The notes under the pieces: model-generated
What the model was told of the DNA's origin: nothing
Database searches by the model: none
The model's input: only the letters and a program-made list of their open reading frames with translations
Assembly (NCBI GenBank): GCA_043813215.1
Contig: JBDRLH010000023.1
Span: forward strand, 1-24,748
Direction of reading: 5' to 3'
DNA from: JBDRLH01 sp043813215
Lineage (GTDB): Bacteria > Patescibacteriota > Minisyncoccia > Minisyncoccales > JAQTPW01
Length of the DNA stretch: 24,748 nucleotides
Part shown: positions 1-6,270 of the stretch, in pieces
How positions within the stretch are numbered: the first letter of the stretch is position 1
Layout of the letters: every line of letters begins with the position of its first letter
Made by a program: the position numbers and the translations under genes

Positions 1-356
1 TCGGCTGCTGCCTCCCGTAGGAGTAGGACCCATGTCTCAGTGTCCTTGTTGGGGAATAGACTCTCATCCCCCCTACCCGTCATAGCCTTGGTGGGCTGTT
101 ATCTCACCAACTAGCTGATGGGCCGCGGGCTCATCGACAAGCGACTTGCGTCTTTACCCTTCAGTCTTGCGACCTCAGGGATTATCGAGCATTACCTAAC
201 CTTTCGGCTAGCTATTCTCGTCTTGTCGGCAGATTACCCACGTGTTACTAACCGGTTTGCCGCTAGCATAAACCTTGCGGCCTATACTCGCGCGACTTGC
301 ATGCCTTATCCACGCCGCCAGCGTTCATCCTGGACCAGGATCAAATCCTCAAATAA
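1..356 (-). rRNA. rrs: 16S ribosomal RNA, 5' part (partial)
   Basis: The reverse strand reads as the first ~356 nt of a small-subunit rRNA; the 3' remainder lies beyond the left edge. Landmarks are the universal EUB338 target (complement CTGCTGCCTCCCGTAGGAGT, positions 4-23), the GATTTGATCCTGG start block (complement near 335-347) and the GAACGCTGGCGGCGTG block just after it. The 5' end at ~356 is set by alignment to the E. coli 5' end and is uncertain by a few bases. The segment GTGGATAAGGCATGCAAGTCG and the GGCAGCAGCCGA continuation are typical of Parcubacteria/CPR. No insertion or intron is seen in this part. The open frame on the plus strand at 118-381 is antisense to the rRNA and is not a gene. 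No convincing consensus promoter was found within the ~130 nt immediately upstream. Confidence 0.97.
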
Positions 357-487
357 AATTGATTTATCGGGACAACTCTAAAAAACTAATTATGAACAAC
401 CTTTGATACTTTGTGGAATAAAAGTATAAAGGCTATTTAATTTACAATGTCCTATCCCTTACTGTCCCATCAGGATGCGACGAACAA

Positions 488-510
488 AAATCAGGACGAG
501 ATCCTGATTT
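488..510 (-). terminator. hairpin with short U-run, possible weak terminator or rRNA leader stem
   Basis: A perfect 9-bp inverted repeat, AAATCAGGA and TCCTGATTT, with a 5-nt loop. Read on the minus strand the right arm runs on into two further T residues (TGATTTTTG), so it looks like a weak intrinsic terminator placed after the Cys-rich mini-ORF (541-600) and before the 16S gene. It could equally be a processing stem in the rRNA leader. The spacer 357-487 holds only weak -10-like sequences (TATACT at ~425, CATAAT at ~390) without good -35 partners. Confidence 0.45.
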
Positions 511-540
511 GATCAGCTACGTCAATTTTTCGCAATCAGC

Positions 541-600
541 TTAGCAGCACTTGCATCCGCAAGTACAGCCGCCTTTCTTTTTTGCTTTTTTCTTTGCCAT
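541..600 (-). CDS. putative 19-aa Cys/Lys-rich mini-protein
   Basis: An ATG-to-TAA frame of 20 codons encodes MAKKKAKKKGG followed by CTCGCKCC: a Lys-rich head and a tail with five Cys in eight residues (CxCxCxCC), resembling a minimal metallothionein or metal-binding peptide. It lies ~34 nt downstream of the predicted start of a near-consensus promoter (641-668) and is followed by a hairpin (488-510), so it looks like a self-contained transcription unit. There is no Shine-Dalgarno sequence, as for other genes here. Caution: the DNA coding the Cys tail (547-566) can itself fold into an ~8-bp hairpin (GTACTTGC, loop GGAT, GCAAGTGC), so the conserved entity might be an RNA structure in the rRNA leader. 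I do not recognise a named family. Function unknown; metal or thiol binding is inference from composition only. Confidence 0.5.
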   Translation of the reverse strand: MAKKKAKKKGGCTCGCKCC

Positions 601-640
601 GTCAATAGAACAATTATGCTTATTATGCTCTACAAGAACC

Positions 641-668
641 ATTCTACTTTTTTCAAAATGTTTGTCAA
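641..668 (-). promoter_or_regulatory. sigma70-type promoter upstream of mini-ORF / 16S
   Basis: Minus strand: TTGACA (-35, 663-668), 16-nt spacer, TAGAAT (-10, 641-646). It starts 3 nt after the stop of the deoxyribosyltransferase-like gene. Predicted start of transcription ~634. It would drive the Cys-rich mini-ORF and, if the 488-510 hairpin is read through, the 16S rRNA gene. The -35 is a perfect consensus and the -10 differs in one position, making it one of the best promoters in the window. Confidence 0.75.
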
Positions 669-671
669 GCC

Positions 672-1115
672 CTATATTATTTTACTCAAACCGCCGTTTA
701 ATATTATTGGTTTTACTCCTAGAATTTCTTCTTTATAAGAAATTTCCGGAACCTCGTTCAAAAGATATATCTTCTTTTTTAGAAAAAAAGCAAGACCAAT
801 CTCCATTAATGTATTACCGCCGATATAACCCTTGATATTGTTTTTATCATAATTTGTTACCAAAATAGCGTCTGCCCAAGCGACTTTTTCAAAATGTTCA
901 AAGATAGCTTCGGCTTTCTTGTCCCAAACCCATTTTTGATCCGCTGATGCCGCGTGTCTAATATCGTAATAATCGGCAACCGAAATTGGCTGTCCTTTTT
1001 CATCTTTCAGACTAATTGGCCACATCTCAACTTCATGTCCTATTTTTTCCAATTGAGCTTTCACGACAAGAGCTTTATCTGTAAATTTACAACTTCCGCA
1101 AATAGTAATTTTCAT
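672..1115 (-). CDS. nucleoside 2-deoxyribosyltransferase-like protein
   Basis: 147 aa with a Rossmann-like fold of the nucleoside 2-deoxyribosyltransferase/SLOG-like group. Visible features are the N-terminal beta strand and glycine/Ser loop (ITICGS, residues 3-8), a central ADAILVTNYDKNNIKGYIGGN stretch (81-101, split here as ADAILVTNYD then KNNIKGYIGGN) and E105 in NTLMEIG, the position of the catalytic Glu in the family. Such enzymes exchange or hydrolyse the base of deoxynucleosides or nucleotides; the substrate here cannot be told. The start is set at the ATG at 1115 because the frame further upstream runs through tRNA-Thr. The gene begins 12 nt after the tRNA, suggesting one transcript with it. 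No Shine-Dalgarno sequence. Family assignment is fairly sure, enzymatic role is inference. Confidence 0.8.
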   Translation of the reverse strand: MKITICGSCKFTDKALVVKAQLEKIGHEVEMWPISLKDEKGQPISVADYYDIRHAASADQKWVWDKKAEAIFEHFEKVAWADAILVTNYDKNNIKGYIGGNTLMEIGLAFFLKKKIYLLNEVPEISYKEEILGVKPIILNGGLSKII

Positions 1116-1127
1116 ATAAAACAATTG

Positions 1128-1199
1128 AGCCGACCCGGGGACTTGAACCCCGAACCTACGGTTTACAAAACCGTTGCTCTGCCATTGAGCTAGGTCGGC
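1128..1199 (-). tRNA. trnT: tRNA-Thr (anticodon UGU)
   Basis: A 72-nt cloverleaf: acceptor GCCGACC pairing with GGTCGGC, a D arm (TAGCTCAATGGCAGAGCAA), anticodon stem ACGGT/ACCGT around the loop TTTGTAA (anticodon TGT, reads ACA and by wobble other ACN codons), and a T arm CGGGG-TTCAAGT-CCCCG. The discriminator base is T and the next bases are CAA, so the 3' CCA is not encoded and must be added by a nucleotidyltransferase. It sits 41 nt downstream of the small membrane-protein gene and 12 nt upstream of the deoxyribosyltransferase-like gene. Long open frames that read through it on both strands are artefacts. Confidence 0.97.
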
Positions 1200-1200
1200 A

Positions 1201-1233
1201 TTTGCGTTACGAGACTTCGCTTCGGCTCGCAAA
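1201..1233. repeat. inverted repeat just upstream of tRNA-Thr
   Basis: TTTGCG (1201-1206) pairs with CGCAAA (1228-1233) around a GC-rich interior that has an alternative CGAG/CTCG pairing. It fills the 40-nt gap between the membrane-protein stop and the tRNA. It could be a tRNA 5'-leader structure or the remains of a terminator; there is no T-run after it on the minus strand. Low confidence in any function. Confidence 0.35.
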
Positions 1234-1240
1234 ACAATTG

Positions 1241-1594
1241 CTATTTTTTAAAATTCTTGGAATTTTTAATGTCTTGCCAATAGTTATCGTTTTCCAGTTT
1301 TTTCTTTTGAGTTTTTTGGCGCAGGGTCTTTAACCAGTTGGCGGTTTTATGATCGGCTTTTAAACTCCAGACTCTGGCTTGGGAGATTATTTTTTGCAGA
1401 AAAACTTCAGGAGAAAAATTTTTCAGGGCGGGAATGTTTTTAATCCTGCTTTTTATTTTCAAAAAAAATCCGTTCTCTGCGACAGTATTGTCAATCGGTA
1501 AAGAAGTCAGAACCGGAATTTTTCTGCATACCAAAACAAGCAATCCTAAAAAACTAACAATCAGTATTGCCAAATTTATCGTTTCAAAGTTCAT
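1241..1594 (-). CDS. hypothetical single-pass membrane protein in the rpsB-tsf operon
   Basis: 117 aa. Residues ~7-24 form one hydrophobic helix (IL-IVSFLGLLVLVC-like), followed by a basic, soluble C-terminal part rich in Lys and Trp with no recognised domain. The basic residues after the helix suggest an N-out, C-in orientation, so the tail would be cytoplasmic. The ATG lies inside the end of tsf with an 11-nt overlap in another frame, so translation is probably coupled to EF-Ts. Position in a ribosomal operon hints at a role tied to translation or membrane-bound ribosomes, but that is only inference. I do not recognise a family. Confidence 0.75.
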   Translation of the reverse strand: MNFETINLAILIVSFLGLLVLVCRKIPVLTSLPIDNTVAENGFFLKIKSRIKNIPALKNFSPEVFLQKIISQARVWSLKADHKTANWLKTLRQKTQKKKLENDNYWQDIKNSKNFKK

Positions 1595-2030
1595 ATCTGA
1601 TGAATTTTTCTAAAACTATATTTTCGCCGAGTTTGGCGATATGTTCCTCGATAAGATCTTTTATGGTTTTGGACTCATCTTTGATCCAGGGCTGGGAAAA
1701 GAGAGACATTTTGTCCGGAGAAATAGCGGCTATCTGGAGACAAAGCTCATGAGATAAATTTTTGAAATCATCGGATTTGGCCACAAAATCGGTTTCACAG
1801 CGAACTTCGATCATCACGCCGACTTTTTTTCCGGAATGTATATAAGAATCAATTATCCCCTGTTTTGCCACTCTGTCGGTGCGGCTTTGGGCGAATTCCT
1901 TACCCCATTTTTTTAAAATTTCTTTTGCTTTTTCAAAATCGCCGCCGGAATCATTTAAAGCCTTCTGACATTCAACTACGGAAATGCCGGTAGCTTCTCT
2001 AAGTTGCTTAATTTGATCTATTGATGCCAT
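1584..2030 (-). CDS. tsf: elongation factor Ts (short form)
   Basis: EF-Ts, the guanine nucleotide exchange factor that recycles EF-Tu. An N-terminal UBA-like domain (residues 1-45, IKQLREATGISVVECQKAL) is followed by the EF-Tu-contacting signature TDFVAKSDDF (80-89). At 148 aa it is much shorter than the E. coli protein (283 aa) and shorter than the Thermus type (~196 aa), so most of the second dimerisation/core subdomain is absent. It starts 1 nt after the rpsB stop, the classic rpsB-tsf pairing, and ends with TGA inside the next gene. Identity is certain; the reduced architecture suggests a minimal factor. Confidence 0.96.
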   Translation of the reverse strand: MASIDQIKQLREATGISVVECQKALNDSGGDFEKAKEILKKWGKEFAQSRTDRVAKQGIIDSYIHSGKKVGVMIEVRCETDFVAKSDDFKNLSHELCLQIAAISPDKMSLFSQPWIKDESKTIKDLIEEHIAKLGENIVLEKFIRYEL

Positions 2031-2031
2031 T

Positions 2032-2748
2032 TTATACTTTTGATCTGACCTTAAGTATTGCTTCTTTTGTTTTTTCTAAAATATATTTTAAAGACGAAGC
2101 AGAATCATCGTTTGCCGGAACAGGATAATCCGCCAGCGTCGGATCAACATTAGTATGGGCGATGGCAATTATCTTTACTCCTTTTGCTCTCGCCTCCTTT
2201 AAAGCCAGGGCATCTTTTTTCATGTCCAAAACAAATATGGCGTCGGGTAATTTTTGCATATTTTTTATTCCCCCGAATTTTATTTCAAAATCTTTTAATT
2301 TCTGATCGAATTTGGCTCTTTCCTTTTTGGTGTATTTTTCAAGAGCACCTTCGGCTTTATTTGTTTCCAAATCCTTAAACGACTGAAGCCTTTTAAGAAT
2401 AGTATCAAAATTGGTAAAAGTCCCTCCCAACCAGCGTTCAGAAACGTAAAATAGACCGCATTCTTTGGCAATTTCCTTTACCGTGTCACCTGCCTGGACT
2501 TTAGTGCCGACCAAAAGCAAAGTTTTGTTTTCCACGATCAAATTTTGAATAAATTTTAAAGCTTCCTCCAATTTTTCTTTGGTTTTTTCAAGATCAATAA
2601 TATGAACGCCGTTTCTGACACCGAAAATGTAAGGCTTCATTTTGGGATTAATGCGAAAAGTCCTGTGACCGAAATGAAGGCCAGCCCGGCTCATCTCTTC
2701 CACGTCTAATTTAAATTCATTCTTTTTGTTTTTTTCTTCTGTAATCAT
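2032..2748 (-). CDS. rpsB: 30S ribosomal protein S2
   Basis: 238 aa, full length for S2. Family signatures include AGLHFGHRTFRINPKMKPYI near residues 22-41, GVHIIDLEKT shortly after, and the C-terminal VDPTLADYPVPANDDS block. S2 binds the 30S head-body junction and is assembled late together with S1-type proteins. First gene of the rpsB-tsf-membrane protein unit, with a promoter at 2777-2805 giving a ~22-nt leader without a Shine-Dalgarno sequence. The region 340-360 downstream aside, nothing unusual is seen. Confidence 0.98.
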   Translation of the reverse strand: MITEEKNKKNEFKLDVEEMSRAGLHFGHRTFRINPKMKPYIFGVRNGVHIIDLEKTKEKLEEALKFIQNLIVENKTLLLVGTKVQAGDTVKEIAKECGLFYVSERWLGGTFTNFDTILKRLQSFKDLETNKAEGALEKYTKKERAKFDQKLKDFEIKFGGIKNMQKLPDAIFVLDMKKDALALKEARAKGVKIIAIAHTNVDPTLADYPVPANDDSASSLKYILEKTKEAILKVRSKV

Positions 2749-2776
2749 ATAATAATGAATTGTTTTATACTTTTTA

Positions 2777-2805
2777 ATTTTAGCACCAATCGCTTTTCAT
2801 ATCAA
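2777..2805 (-). promoter_or_regulatory. promoter of rpsB-tsf
   Basis: Minus strand: TTGATA (2800-2805), 17-nt spacer, TAAAAT (2777-2782); each hexamer has one mismatch to consensus. Start of transcription ~2770, ATG at 2748. Its -35 lies only 9 bp from the -35 of the divergent rpmE promoter, so the two polymerases would probably compete or be co-regulated. Confidence 0.75.
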
Positions 2806-2814
2806 GCCTCGTTC

Positions 2815-2843
2815 TTGATTTTTAAAACTTATTCTGATATATT
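2815..2843 (+). promoter_or_regulatory. promoter of rpmE-prfA (leaderless)
   Basis: TTGATT (2815-2820), 17-nt spacer, TATATT (2838-2843) with a TGA extension giving an extended -10. The expected transcription start at ~2850 is within 3 nt of the rpmE ATG at 2853, so the mRNA should have essentially no 5' leader. Confidence 0.75.
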
Positions 2844-2852
2844 ACATTTACC

Positions 2853-3083
2853 ATGAAAAAAGATATCCACCCCAAATACTACGAAAATGCAAGAGTTCAG
2901 TGCGCCTGCGGCAATACTTTTACTGTAGGATCAACCCAAGAGTTTATTGAAGTTGAAATTTGCTCAAAATGCCATCCTTTCTACACCGGAAAAGAAAAAA
3001 TGGTGGATACAATGGGCAGGGTTGAAAAATTCAGAAAAAAACTGGCAAAAAAAATAGAGCGAAAAAAGAAAAAAAGGCAATAA
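2853..3083 (+). CDS. rpmE: 50S ribosomal protein L31 (zinc-binding type)
   Basis: 76 aa. Has the MKKDIHP start of bacterial L31 and all four zinc-ligand Cys: C17 and C19 (CAC) and C37 and C40 (CSKC), followed by HPFYTGK. This is the zinc-containing C+ form rather than the zinc-free paralogue. The C-terminal third is very Lys/Arg rich and contacts rRNA. Reads from a promoter that leaves no leader; the ATG is followed 1 nt after its stop by prfA, the usual rpmE-prfA order. Confidence 0.98.
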   Translation: MKKDIHPKYYENARVQCACGNTFTVGSTQEFIEVEICSKCHPFYTGKEKMVDTMGRVEKFRKKLAKKIERKKKKRQ

Positions 3084-3084
3084 A

Positions 3085-4158
3085 ATGCAGGAAACAGAGT
3101 CTTTTAAAAAAGAATATGAAAAGATTTTAAAGCAACTCGGCTCGCCTGAGTTGCTTTCTGATTGGGAAAAATTTCAGGAGCTATCCGGCCGTAAAAATTT
3201 TCTGGAAAAAATTTTTGACAAAGAAAAAGAAATTATGGAAATCGAGGGCAAAATCAAGGAAAATCAGGGATTAATTGGCGCTAAAGAAGACCAAGAACTC
3301 ATTTCCTTGGCTGAATCAGAAATTCCTCAACTAAAAGAAAGGGAAGAAAAATTGAAAAATGAACTGGAAAATATGCTAAAAAAGGAAGCCGGCGACGAAG
3401 AGCCATCGGATAGTCAAAATACGACTAATGACAATATGGCGGCCATAATTGAAATAAGGGCGGGAACCGGTGGCCAGGAGGCCAGTTTATTTGCCGGAAA
3501 TCTTTATAAAATGTATTCCAGATATAGCCAAAACCAAGGATGGAAATTAAAAGTTTTGGATTCCAGCCCGACAGAATTAGGCGGATTCAAGGAAGTCATT
3601 TTTGAATTAAAAGGTGAAAGTGTTTTTAGAAAGCTACAATACGAAGGAGGCGTTCATCGTGTCCAGAGGATACCAGAAACCGAAAAGACCGGGAGAGTCC
3701 ACACCTCAACGGCTTCGGTGGCTGTTTTGCCAAAACCGAAAAAAACAACAATTAAAATAAGGAACGATGATATAAAAATTGATTTTTATTGCTCTTCCGG
3801 TCCAGGCGGCCAATACGTCAATAAAAGGCATACGGCGGTCAGGCTGACCCACTTGCCGACAGGCTTGGTGATAACCTCCCAGACAGAAAGAGACCAGTTC
3901 CAGAATAAACAAAACGCCATGGCAATTTTAGAGGCAAAACTTCTAGAAAAACAAATTGAATCAGAAAACGAAAAAATGTCAGGTAAAAGAAACATTCAGA
4001 TCGGCCAAGCCTTACGGGCAGAAAAAATCAGAACCTACAATTTCCCGCAGGATAGGCTGACAGACCACAGGATAAAAAAAAGTTGGCACAATCTGGAAAA
4101 AATAACTAATGGAGAAATAGACCAGATAATAGAAGACTTGCAAAAGAAAATAAAATAA
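3085..4158 (+). CDS. prfA: peptide chain release factor 1
   Basis: 357 aa, normal RF1 length. The GGQ peptidyl-hydrolysis motif is at residues 241-243 (SSGPGGQYVNKRHTAVR). The stop-codon recognition tripeptide of RF1, PxT, is PET at 197-199 (HRVQRIPETE), not the SPF of RF2, so it should read UAA and UAG. An N-terminal coiled-coil domain covers 1-105. Since TGA is used as a stop by several genes in this window, an RF2 must be encoded elsewhere. It ends 4 nt from the stop of the convergent lytic transglycosylase gene with no clear terminator between them. Confidence 0.97.
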   Translation: MQETESFKKEYEKILKQLGSPELLSDWEKFQELSGRKNFLEKIFDKEKEIMEIEGKIKENQGLIGAKEDQELISLAESEIPQLKEREEKLKNELENMLKKEAGDEEPSDSQNTTNDNMAAIIEIRAGTGGQEASLFAGNLYKMYSRYSQNQGWKLKVLDSSPTELGGFKEVIFELKGESVFRKLQYEGGVHRVQRIPETEKTGRVHTSTASVAVLPKPKKTTIKIRNDDIKIDFYCSSGPGGQYVNKRHTAVRLTHLPTGLVITSQTERDQFQNKQNAMAILEAKLLEKQIESENEKMSGKRNIQIGQALRAEKIRTYNFPQDRLTDHRIKKSWHNLEKITNGEIDQIIEDLQKKIK

Positions 4159-4162
4159 AAAA

Positions 4163-5536
4163 TTATTTTGCGCTTTCGAGGTCTCTTATATCTTGTTCAT
4201 ATCCAGAAGCTATCTGAAGAACCGATCTTCCGTAAAATTCCTCCCATTTTGCCCAGGAAGCTCCGGAAAAATAATGCATGGCAGCATCAAATTCATTTTT
4301 TTCTCCTCCTAAATCTTTTAAATAAAGACCAGTTGCCAAAAAGGCATCGGCTATGTCCCAAGGGCTGGCTGTTTTTCCGGTACTCGCTTCAATCTGCCCA
4401 CTATAGTTTAGCCAGGTGCGAGGTATAAACTGGCTCGGGCCCATTGCTCCGCCCCAGCCGTAAGGCTGTCCATTGTTATACATAACGCAAGAAACAGGCG
4501 TCTGATAGGCGTCCATTGCCAATCCCCTGCCTTTATTTATTGAATCAATAATTTGCAGAAAGTAAGGAATTTGGCTGGGGCTCATGGTTTTTGGCGCCAA
4601 CGTCCCGCTTTTTATATAAACGCCTTCGCCAGTTTTTGTATTTTTTACATAGCATTGACCGACATTTTTGCCCAAATTGGATTCCTGTGTCAGCATAGCC
4701 AGTAAAAATGCCGGTCTGATTCCGGTAATTTGCGAAACGTATTTTGCGATATCGTAAGCCTGACCGAAATTCGGAGCATTTGATACGCCGATTAATTCAA
4801 AAATTCTGCTCCGAATCGCTGCCGCTTTTTTTTCAGCATCTGCTTTATTTTTCAGACTCTGCTGATATTGAGCCTCAGTTAACCCCAAAAGGTACTGCTG
4901 ACTTTTTTGATTAGTTTCATTCTGCTGTTTTTGTATGGTCTGTATTTTAACCACTTTTTCCAAATCAGTTTTTTCCTCATCAAGAGATATTTTTTGAGCT
5001 TCCAGTTCCACCTTTAAATTCTTGATTTCTTTTAAGAGATCCCGTTTTTCTGAATTCAGCACTTGAAGCGCCACTAAATTGTCGAAAAAATCAGATAATG
5101 TTTTACCTGACAATAAAATTTCGGAAATAGATTTTTGGTCTTCTTCGTAAATTGTTCTCAAAATATTAGACAATTTGTTTTTATTATCTTCTATTTTCAA
5201 AGAGGTTTGTTCAACTGAGTTTTCGGTGTCTACAATCTGCACTCCTAAATCCTTTATCATGACGTTACTCTGCTTGATTTGCAAATTTAATTTATCTATT
5301 TGTTTTTTTAAAAGAGAAATCTGGTTTTTAAGAGTATTTTTTTCCTGAGCGGTTTTAGTTATATCTTGTTCATATTCTGCGATCTGATCTTCTAGCGCTT
5401 TTAACTCTTCTTCTAAAGAAGCTTTCTCCTGATCGGGATCGGAGCTATTTTGCGAAAAAACTGAAAAACTCGGCGCAATCAAGGCCAAACACACTATCAA
5501 AGAAAAGAGAAATCTAAAAAAACGAAAATTTCTCAT
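4163..5536 (-). CDS. secreted coiled-coil lytic murein transglycosylase
   Basis: 457 aa. Order of parts: signal peptide or N-terminal anchor (residues 1-28, RFLFSLIVCLALIAPSF core), a long coiled coil (~35-240) like that of PcsB/CwlO/EnvC-type cell-wall hydrolases, then a C-terminal lysozyme-like transglycosylase domain. E285 in LLAMLTQESNLGKNVG is the likely catalytic Glu, and GAMGPSQFIPRTW (363-375) is the MltB/SLT substrate-binding block. It would cleave glycan strands of peptidoglycan with 1,6-anhydro product formation; the coiled coil in relatives is held by FtsEX-type regulators, which is inference here. Its ATG overlaps the rplY stop (ATGA), so it is translationally coupled to L25. Convergent with prfA. 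Confidence 0.92.
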   Translation of the reverse strand: MRNFRFFRFLFSLIVCLALIAPSFSVFSQNSSDPDQEKASLEEELKALEDQIAEYEQDITKTAQEKNTLKNQISLLKKQIDKLNLQIKQSNVMIKDLGVQIVDTENSVEQTSLKIEDNKNKLSNILRTIYEEDQKSISEILLSGKTLSDFFDNLVALQVLNSEKRDLLKEIKNLKVELEAQKISLDEEKTDLEKVVKIQTIQKQQNETNQKSQQYLLGLTEAQYQQSLKNKADAEKKAAAIRSRIFELIGVSNAPNFGQAYDIAKYVSQITGIRPAFLLAMLTQESNLGKNVGQCYVKNTKTGEGVYIKSGTLAPKTMSPSQIPYFLQIIDSINKGRGLAMDAYQTPVSCVMYNNGQPYGWGGAMGPSQFIPRTWLNYSGQIEASTGKTASPWDIADAFLATGLYLKDLGGEKNEFDAAMHYFSGASWAKWEEFYGRSVLQIASGYEQDIRDLESAK

Positions 5537-6234
5537 TTGGCAGTTTTTTGTTTTTCCTTGCCCTCCGGAGCCTGGGCAGAGGAAGACTCTTTTATTTCCT
5601 CGGTTTCTTCTTCTTTTTTGGGTTTTTCTACTTTTTTAACTTCTTCTACTTCTTCTTCAATGGGTTTTTGCAATTCTTCCTCTATTTTTTCAGGAGAAGC
5701 GACAAGCGCTACGATATCATCCTGGCCCCCCAGGATTTTTACGCCTTCTTGAAGCTTTAAATCTTTAATCAAAATGCTGTTTTCAAAGGTTAAAAGCGAA
5801 GAAATGTCAACCCTGATTTCATGGGGCAAATTCTGAGGCAAAGCTTTAACTTCTACCTCGGATAGGTTTCTGACAAAAGTTCCGCCCAAATCCTTTGCAG
5901 CCGGCGCCTCTCCTTCAAAAACAAGGGGAACCTTGGTCACGATTTCTTCTTTCAAAGAAGGTTGGAAAAAATCTACATGAATGGGATCCAACGTTATCGG
6001 ATCTGTCTGTAATTGATGGATTAAAACTAAATATTTTTTAGCATCTGCCTCAATGGAAATCAGGGAGCTTCCTCCGGCCTGACGATAAACTTCCTCAAAA
6101 TCCTCTCGACTTATCTCCAATTGTTGAGATTCGATTTTCGGCCCGTATAAAACTCCCGGGATCATCCCCTTCTCTCTTAATTTTTTCACTTTTTTACCCG
6201 TCTCTTTTCTAATTTTAGCTTTTAAAGTAATCAT
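5533..6234 (-). CDS. rplY: 50S ribosomal protein L25/general stress protein CTC
   Basis: 233 aa, the long CTC form. Residues ~1-90 are the 5S-rRNA-binding L25 domain (RKETGKKVKKLREKGMIPGVLYG), ~95-185 the beta-rich TL5/CTC C-terminal domain (PLVFEGEAPAAKDLGG), and 190-233 a low-complexity Glu/Lys tail. It has its own strong promoter overlapping the end of the preceding kinase gene; the start of transcription falls 2-3 nt before the ATG, so its mRNA should be leaderless. Ends with TGA overlapping the ATG of the transglycosylase. Confidence 0.96.
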   Translation of the reverse strand: MITLKAKIRKETGKKVKKLREKGMIPGVLYGPKIESQQLEISREDFEEVYRQAGGSSLISIEADAKKYLVLIHQLQTDPITLDPIHVDFFQPSLKEEIVTKVPLVFEGEAPAAKDLGGTFVRNLSEVEVKALPQNLPHEIRVDISSLLTFENSILIKDLKLQEGVKILGGQDDIVALVASPEKIEEELQKPIEEEVEEVKKVEKPKKEEETEEIKESSSAQAPEGKEKQKTAK

Positions 6235-6242
6235 ACTTATTC

Positions 6243-6270
6243 AATATAGAGGAATTTGGTTTTTAGTCAA
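6243..6270 (-). promoter_or_regulatory. promoter of rplY (leaderless)
   Basis: Minus strand: TTGACT (6265-6270), 16-nt spacer, TATATT (6243-6248). Both hexamers match consensus at 5 of 6. The -35 overlaps the stop codon of the PfkB kinase gene. Expected start ~6236, two to three nt from the ATG at 6234. Confidence 0.72.

Noticed and set aside
118..381. 87-codon open frame on the plus strand
   Set aside because: It is antisense to the 16S rRNA gene, whose primary sequence is unmistakable.
551..835. 94-codon plus-strand frame over the mini-ORF and gene end
   Set aside because: Poor composition, overlaps the promoter and two minus-strand genes, no promoter of its own.
954..1193. Plus-strand open frame through tRNA-Thr
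   Set aside because: Shadow of the minus-strand gene and tRNA; ends in tRNA sequence.
1116..1232. N-terminal extension of the deoxyribosyltransferase-like frame
   Set aside because: The added residues are a translation of tRNA-Thr (1128-1199); the family N-terminus fits the ATG at 1115.
4141..4170. Bidirectional terminator between prfA and the transglycosylase
   Set aside because: Only AT-rich imperfect pairing (AAAATAA/TTATTTT) without a GC stem; too weak to call.
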